A DNA stretch of 26,848 nucleotides from Tubiluchus corallicola. Taxonomy: Eukaryota > Priapulida > Priapulimorpha > Priapulimorphida > Tubiluchidae. Shown one piece after another: positions 12,601 through 21,600 of this stretch. The stretch lies in contig JAQGDQ010001493.1 of NCBI GenBank assembly GCA_030141605.1, positions 1 through 26,848 of the forward strand, read 5' to 3'. The stretch's first letter is position 1; every line of letters begins with the position of its first letter. A program made the translations under genes and the position numbers. The notes under the pieces were generated by a model. That model worked only from the letters and a program-made list of their open reading frames with translations, was not told the DNA's origin and ran no database searches.

Positions 12601-15600
12601 CAGATATTGTGATTTCAGATGCTGTGATTTCAGATATTGTGATTTCAGATGCTGTGATTTCAGATATTGTGATTTCAGATGCTGTGATTTCAGATATTGT
12701 GATTTCAGATATTGTGATTTCAGATATTGTGATTTCAGATATTATGATTTCAGATATTGTGATTTCAGATATTGTGATTTCAGATAATGATTAGATATTG
12801 TGATTTCAGAATGCAAGATATTGTGATTTCAGATAATGATTTTAGATATTGTGATTTCAGATATTGTGATTTCAGATTTTGTGATTTCAGATATTGTGAT
12901 TTCAGATGTTGTGATTTCAGATGTTGTGATTTTAGATATTGTGATTTCAGATAATGTGATTTCAGATGTTGTGATTTCAGATGTTGTGATTTCAGATGTT
13001 GTGATTTCAGATATTGTGATTTCAGATGTTGTGATTTTAGATACTGTTATTTCAAATGTTGTGATTTCAGATATTGTGATTTCAGTTGTTGTTATTTCAC
13101 ATGTTGTGATTTTAGATATTGTGATTTCAGATGTTGTGATTTCAGATATTGTGATTTCAGATGTTGTGATTTCAGATGTTGTGATTTCAGATGTTGTGAT
13201 TTCAGATGTTGTGATTTCAGATATTGTGATTTCAGATGTTGCTATTTTAGATATTGTGATTTCAGATATTGTGATTTCAGATATTGTGATTTCAGATAAT
13301 GATTTTAGATATTGTGATTTCAGATATTGCTATTTTAGATATTGTGATTTCAGATAATGATTTTAGATATTGTGATTTCAGATATTGTGATTTCAGTTTT
13401 TGTGATTTCAGATATTGTGATTTCAGATGTTGTGATTTCAGATGTTGTGATTTTAGATATTGTGATTTCAGATACTGTGATTTCAGATGTTGTGATTTCA
13501 GATGTTGTGATCTTAGATATTGTGATTTCAGATATTGTGATTTCAGTTTTTGTGATTTCAGATATTGTGATTTCAGATGTTGTGATTTCAGATGTTGTGA
13601 TTTTAGATATTGTGATTTCAGATGCTGTGATTTCAGATGTTGTGATTTCAGATGTTGTGATTTTAGATATTGTGATTTCAGATGTTGTGATTTCAGATAT
13701 TGTGATTTCAGATGTTGTGATTTCAGATGTTGTGATTTCAGATGTTGTGATTTCAGATGTTGTGATTTCAGATATTGTGATTTCAGATGTTGTGATTTTA
13801 GATACTGTTATTTCAAATGTTGTGATTTCAGATATTGTGATTTCAGTTGTTGTTATTTCAGATGTTGTGATTTCAAATGCTGTGATTTCAGATGTTGTGA
13901 TTTCAGATGTGATTTCAGATATTGTGATTTTAAATATTGTGATTCCAGATATTGCAACAAGAAGCTCGTCTTCAAGAGGCCTGTGAGTCAAATTCGCATC
14001 TACAAGAGCGCTTGGATGGCATGATCCTGCGCTTGTCCAATAACAGTTTTGAGACTAGTCCGTCCTTGTATAGTGAAATACGGTCCGTGTCTGGTTCACG
14101 CCCAATGACGTCAAGACCACATAATCTCAAACTTTCATCTAAGGTAGGAGCTTTCACTTTTTCACATATCACACGTATCAAAATCTTTAAGATGTGTTTA
14201 AAATGGCATTACAAGGTATTAGATGGCCAAAGAAAATTTCAAACAAAGATCTATATGAAAAAATAAAAGAAAAGAAGAACCTTGGACAAGAAAATAAAAA
14301 GACGCCGTTTAAGATGGATTGGACACATGCTTAGACTACCTGATGATATTCCAGTGAAGATAGCTCTTCAACAAGCCATAGAACCAGCTAAAAAACCTGC
14401 AGGATGACAAATGTTAACATATTTAGATTTTGCACAGAAAGATTTAAACACTTCAACATTGATCCTTAGAAATAAATCCACTTGGGGCATTGCAGCATGT
14501 AGGGAGTCCTGGCGTAGGGAGGTGAGCAGAATCATGTCCCTGGACAAGTGATTCATTGAAGAAGAAAGGAAGAAGAACATGGTGCTTCTTTGTCACACTA
14601 CAACAAAACCTTTTGCCATAAATTTTAACACTGTTTTTGTAACGTCTTGCCATTTCTAAAATTCAATAAGTCGGCGTTCCGAGTCATAAAACACGTTTGG
14701 ATCACTAACTCGAATGTGGTGCTTTCACATTTCAGACCAATCCTCAGTCTTCCAGACTGAGTCGTCCAGAATTCCGTCCAACTGACTCCTCTGTGATGTG
14801 CAGCACAGACATGGAGGAAGACATCGAATGCGATGGTGAGGATGAGTTCACGATGGGCATGGCCGAGTTCTCACCACCAATTAATTGCCACGGTATACTC
14901 CAATTCAGAGATGATGTCCAGGAAAATTATGAGGTAACCTTTGCGAAAATAAAATCCATATGTTGTCAAAAGTCAAGTGACGTAAGTAGTATTAAGCACA
15001 ACATATGTTCTATAAAGATACCCACTGTGCAGTGGCTAAAATTAGCGGGGATGCTGCTTCAGAAAATTTTTAGTCATTTAACTGTGCAAAATGAAACAGA
15101 CATATGCAATTTTTATGTTGTAGTTTGTAATTGTAATTTCAAATGAAATAATGTAATAATTGAAAGTTGATACATAAAATTGATAAAATCATAAACAAAA
15201 AATATTGTTTGCTTATTAATAGCTTAAATTGTTGCAGTTCAACCTTTGAAACATTCACGGTAAGCACGTGACAACTGACAACAAACTGTATGAGCAACAG
15301 TACTTTCTCTACTTGGGCTCAAACATGTGCACATGGCCGCATGCACACAACAGCCAGATACCACATGCTGGAGCTCACTGTGCTCTGCTGTGAAGCAAAC
15401 AATACTATCGTCACGTGCTCTGATTCCGTATAAAGAAAGAACTAAAGAAAAAAGACAAATTATATTGAATACTATTGATAATATTGAGTGAAAATAGGGG
15501 GTGCTGCAATTCCACAGTGCCTATATGTGAGCTGCCACTGCCACTGTGTTGTCTAGCTTTCAGAATCACTCATTACAGACTGCAAATTGCCAATTACCAA

Positions 15601-18600
15601 ATATAAGGTAATACAAAACTACAAAAGTACTAACTAAAAATCTTAAAATATTTATTATCGCTGTAATGTAAGATAGTCTTATGAACTGATTGGGTTGTTA
15701 TGATGAGGTTAAAGCTTTCTGGCTAGGTCCTATGATGAGGTTAAAGCTTTCTGGCTAGGTCCTTATGATGACGTTAAAGCTTTCTGGCTAGGTCCTATGA
15801 TGAGGTTAAAGCTTTCTGGCTAGGTCCTTATGATGACGTTAAAGCTTTCTGGCTAGGTCCTATGATGAGGTTAAAGCTTTCTGGCTAGGTCCTTATGATG
15901 ACGTTAAAGCTTTCTGGCTAGGTCCTTATGATGCGGTTAAAGCTTTCTGTCTAGGTCCTTATGATGACGTTAAAGCTTTCTGGCTAGGTCCTTATGATGA
16001 GGTTAAAGCTTTCTGGCTAGGTCCTTATGATGAGGTTAAAGCTTTCTGGCTAGGTCCTTGTGATGAGGTTAAAGCTTTCTGGCTAGGTCCTTATGATGAG
16101 GTTAAAGCTTTCTGGCTAGGTCCTTATGATGAGGTTAAAGCTTTCTGGCTAGGTCCTTATGATGGGATTAAGCGCTTTGCCCAGTTAAATGTTTCACCAA
16201 GTAACTCTCTTTTCCCCCCGAAAGACTAAAACTGCTCCTTTTTTTATTAATATTAGCTCAAAGAAGAAATATCTGCAGCCTACAAGCATGTCAGGAACCT
16301 GTGCGAGTATCTCAAACAGTCGAGGCACCAGTGTTCAGACAGTGGCATAGGGGAGGGTTCAAACTCTGATGACAGCGAAGCCGACATACGCACCAGAAAG
16401 TTACGAGGAATGTTGCATGAACTAGAGACACTGATACACGATACATTCAGTGATCACATAAAGGTAAGCATTGCAAGAATGTTTCAGTGCTGGAAAAGAA
16501 CCAGAAAGTTGCAAGGAGTGTTGCATGAACTAGAGACACTGATACACGATACATTCAGTGATCACATAAAGGTAAGCATTGCAAGAATGTTTTAGTGCTG
16601 GAAAAGAACCAGAAAGTATCAAGGAGTGTTGCATGAACTAGAGACGCTGATACACGATACATTCAGTGATCACATAAAGGTAAGCATTGCAAGAATGTTT
16701 CAGTGCTGGAAAAGAACCAGAAAGTTGCAAGGAGTGTTGCAGGAACTAGAGATGCTGATACACGATACATTCAGTGATCAGATAAAGGTAAGCATTGCAA
16801 GAATGTTCTAGTGCTGGAAAAGAACCAGAAAGTATCAAGGAGTGTTGCATGAACTAGAGACGCTGATGCACGATACATTCAGTGATCACATAAAGGTAAG
16901 CATTGCAAGAATGTTCTAGTGCTGGAAAAGAACCAGAAAGTATCAAGGAGTGTTGCATGAACTAGAGACGCTGATACACGATACATTCAGTGATCACATA
17001 AAGGTAAGCATTGCAAGAATGTTTCAGTGCTGGAAAAGAACCAGAAAGTTGCAAGGAGTGTTGCATGAACTAGAGACACTGATACACGATACATTCAGTG
17101 ATCACATAAAGGTAAGCATTGCAAGAACGTTTTAGTGCTGGAAAAGAACCAGAAAGTATCAAGGAGTGTTGCATGAACTAGAGACGCTGATGCACGATAC
17201 ATTCAGTGATCACATAAAGGTAAGCATTGCAAGAACGTTTTAGTGCTGGAAAAGAACCAGAAAGTTGCAAGGAGTGTTGCAGGAACTAGAGACGCTGATA
17301 CACGATACATTCAGTGATCACATAAAGGCAAGCATTGCAAGAACGTTTTAGTGCTGGAAAAGAACCAGAAAGTTGCAAGGAGTGTTGCAGGAACTAGAGA
17401 CGCTGATACACGATACATTCAGTGATCACATAAAGGTAAGCATTGCAAGAATGTTCCAGTGCTGGAAAAGAATTAGTTACAGAAAGAGAACCAAATGTTT
17501 GGGAGTTTTCAACACATTTCTCCACAACTCAATAAAAAGTGTATGATAATTTCCTTGAACGTATGTAGAGTAATTTCTTTGAACGTATGTAGAGTAATTT
17601 CTTTGAACGTATGTAGAGTAATTTCTATGTAGAGTAAATTTCTTTTAGATGAACATTTTCAAATCACGGTGTTTGTCAAGTTTGCAATATTTGTCCTTGC
17701 AGCATAAAAAAGAGGAGCAGTGTTTGTCAAGTTTGCAATATTTGACATTGCAGCATAAAGAAGAGGAACAGTGTTTGTCAAGTTTGCAATATTTGTCCTT
17801 GCAGCATAAAGAAGAGGAGCAGTGTTTGTCAAGTTTGCAATATTTGTCCTTGCAGCATAAAAAAGAGGAGCAGTGTTTGTCAAGTTTGCAATATTTGTCT
17901 TTGCAGCACAAAAAAGAGGAGCAGTGTTTGTCAAGTTTGCAATATTTGTCTTTGCAACATAAAAAAGAGGAGCAGTGTTTGTCAAGTTTGCTATATTTGT
18001 CTTTGCAGCATAAAAAAGAGGAGCAGGAGATCGAAGACGATGTGTCAGAGCACCCAACGAGATGTATCGCACTCAAATCGCAAATCAAACACATGCACGA
18101 TGAGTTGACAGATCTTCGGAAAGAACTCAAGGAGAGGAAGATGAAAAATGAATTACAAGAAAAAGAACTGCAAAGGAAAAATGACGAAATGATGCGACTG
18201 ACTGATAGGGTGAGTCTATTGCTGTTACATGTAGTAATGTAATTGAGAAATATCGATGCTGTTTTTACGTTTGAATCAAATGACAGTCAATAACAAATGT
18301 TGACAAAGATTTGTGTTTTTAATGGACAAAAAGCACTAGCTAGGTAAAGGCTTACTCCGTTAATGCTTAATTGCGAGTAGGTACGAATCTTGCCACGTAA
18401 ACAGTTAGTTGTTGTACATAAGTATAGTAATCTTGAACAATTATTAGACTACTATACACATAATATATGTGTTGTAATATATATACCCATATATATAAAT
18501 TCATCGCCATTAATAGTTAGTTGAATATTGTAACTTCAGTATAGATGGTGTCCCATTAGTTTTCATGGCATGCAGTGGGTCGTAAAACAACGCATACAAC

Positions 18601-21600
18601 CAGCTAGGGGATCCGGAAGAGGGCTGTAAGCTTGTAAGCTAGTTAATGATTACTTATTATTATTAGAAATATTTACAACTGCTTTTCACTTTTTTTTGAA
18701 AATGAGAAGGCATGCATTGAGTGTGTTGCATGCATGGACTGCACTCCACTGGTGTTTGAATACATATCTTGTCCCATCTATAGTTAATTCCTGTGATTAG
18801 TTATAAATCTGCACTCCACTGATGTTTGGACACATATCTTGTCCCGCCTATAGATAACTCCTGTGATTAGTTATAAATCTGCACTCCACTGATGTTTGGA
18901 CACATATCTTGTCCCATCTATAGATAATTCCTGTGATTAGTTATAAATCTGCACTCCACTGGTGTTTGGATACATATCTTGTCCCATCTATAGATAACTC
19001 CTGTGATTAGTTATAAATCTGCACTCCACTGGTGTTTGGATACATATCTTGTCCCATCTATAGATAATTCCTGTGATTAGTTATAAATCTGCACTCCACT
19101 GATGTTTGGATACATATCTTGTCCCATCTATAGATAATTCTGTGATTAGTTATAAATCTGCACTCCACTGGTGTTTGGATACATATCTTGTCCCATCTAT
19201 AGATAATTCTGTGATTAGTTATAAATCTGCACTCCACTGGTGTTTGGACACATATCTTGTCCCATCTATAGATAATTCCTGTGATTAGTTATAAATCTGC
19301 ACTCCACTGGTGTTTGGATACATATCTTGTCCCATCTATAGATAATTCCTGTGATTAGTTATAAATCTGCACTCCACTGATGTTTGGACACATATCTTGT
19401 CCCATCTATAGATAACTCCTGTGATTAGTTATAAATCTGCACTCCACTGGTGTTTGGATACATATCTTGTCCCATCTATAGATAATTCTGTGATTAGTTA
19501 TAAATCTGCACTCCACTGGTGTTTGGATACATATCTTGTCTCATCTATAGATAATTCTGTGATTAGTTATAAATCTGCACTCCACTGGTGTTTGGACACA
19601 TATCTTGTCTCATCTATAGATAATTCTGTGATTAGTTATAAATCTGCACTCCACTGGTGTTTGGACACATATCTTGTCTCATCTATAGATAATTCTGTGA
19701 TTAGTTATAAATCTGCACTCCACTGGTGTTTGGACACATATCTTGTCCCATCTATAGATAACTCCTGTGATTAGTTATAAATCTGCACTCCACTGGTGTT
19801 TGGATACATATCTTGTCCCATCTATAGATAATTCCTGTGATTAGTTATAAATCTGCACTCCACTGATGTTTGGACACATATCTTGTCCCATCTATAGATA
19901 ACTCCTGTGATTAGTTATAAATCTGCACTCCACTGATGTTTGGACACATATCTTGTCCCATCTATAGATAATTCCTGTGATTAGTTATAAATCTCGACCC
20001 ATTAACAGCTGGTTATATGTGATTATAATTTTGTTCCATTAATAATTAATTGTTGTGAGTGGGTAGATAAATTTTGCTTCATTAGTAGTTAGTCGTTGTC
20101 CTTGCATATAAATGCTGCCTTATTAATTGTCAGTTTTTTTATTTTTGCATAAATTTTGCCTCATTAATAGTTAGTTGTCTTGCTGGGTATTGTTTTACTC
20201 CCAGTCCGTAAGGACATCCCCATCCCTATCTCTATCCCTATCCCTAGTCCCGTCCCATAGGACCAAAGGGTGGCTTTCAGTGATGAGAGTAAGCACATAC
20301 TGAATTTCAATTTTCAAAACAGCTTCTAATTCCTGTTTGTACCTACTGCATGAGCTTTATTAACGATTTGATCCATAAAAAACTGCGTCAACGTGCTTTT
20401 CTATCATTTTCAGCTTTCGGAACAGCAGCAGAATATTTCACGATTACAGTTGGAGAAAGACAGACTTATGGATGATGCACTCAGAGACAAGGGAGAACTG
20501 ACAAAGGATGAAGTTCTTCAACAAACGAGATGTGATAGAGACACGCTACTAGAAAAGTGAGTAGAACTTCTCACCACTGTTATGTATTAATGCGTTAGAG
20601 CGCATTGTAAATAAAGTAGTTCGGCAACACGTATAATGGTGTACTGTGTTTCGTTATTTCTACTAGATAGAAATCCAGGTACATCAACATGAAACAGCCA
20701 CAAAAATGAGGTGACACGTGGTAATAGATTTACCTAACTTCTGTTTGATTCTGTTTGTAATTCTTTACAGGCAGCAACATCAGGAGAACTCTTTGCCTTT
20801 AATTTGTCCTTGGACTAATTGATTAAGTTGGGTTAATAATTAATGTGGAACTGTGTAATTAGCTTATTAGCTGTTTTAGCATCAAGCCAATTTAGACAAT
20901 GATGCCAAGGCTTTTGAGATCTTTGTTGTTTCACGCGATTATTTACAATAACATTTTACATACCTAATACACTTTAAATTATGTAGTACATCTCAAAATT
21001 ATGTAGTATATCTCGAGAATTATGTAGTACATCTCGAGAAATATATAGTGCACATTAAAATTATGTAGTACATGAACTGCAGTGTTAGTTTCTGACGACA
21101 TAAAATATAAAGCTTATTTTTCATGACATCATGGTTTTAAACAGTACTGAAACACTTATGCAAATGTGCTTGATGCGCAAGGGAAGACGCCTGCCATTGC
21201 ACAAACTGTGGTTAGTTTGTGACGTAAACGATATCTGTGTTCGATTGCCGTTAATTAACTTTCCAAGCTAATTATTCAATTATAAGAAAAAATTGCTAAC
21301 TTTTATAGACAAGAAAATGTATATTTCGGACAGTAAATTAAAATGTGATTGAGTCAAAACAATCGTCTGGTTTTCTTTTAGTCTACTTGTCATATTATTC
21401 ATCCTTTATTCGTATAAAACTTTTATATATGGTACGCCTTTTCCTTTTTCTCAGATACAATGAATTAGAAAAAGATCATGTGAAGTTAAGACTGGACATG
21501 GTCAAACTGGACAGTCAACTGCTAGAAGCAATACAACAGAAAGTTGCTTTATCGAGAGAAATTGAAGACTGGGAGGTAAAGAGTTAAATTTCAAAACTGA

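Noticed and set aside
12011-14024. Long open frames of CDFRY, DIVIS and EITIS repeats on both strands
   Set aside because: They follow from a 15-bp unit lacking stops in several frames; frames differ along the array and none continues the adaptor frame.
19106-19774. Repeated 23-residue frame in the 69/70-bp array
   Set aside because: Exists only where consecutive units happen to be 69 bp; 70-bp units break it.
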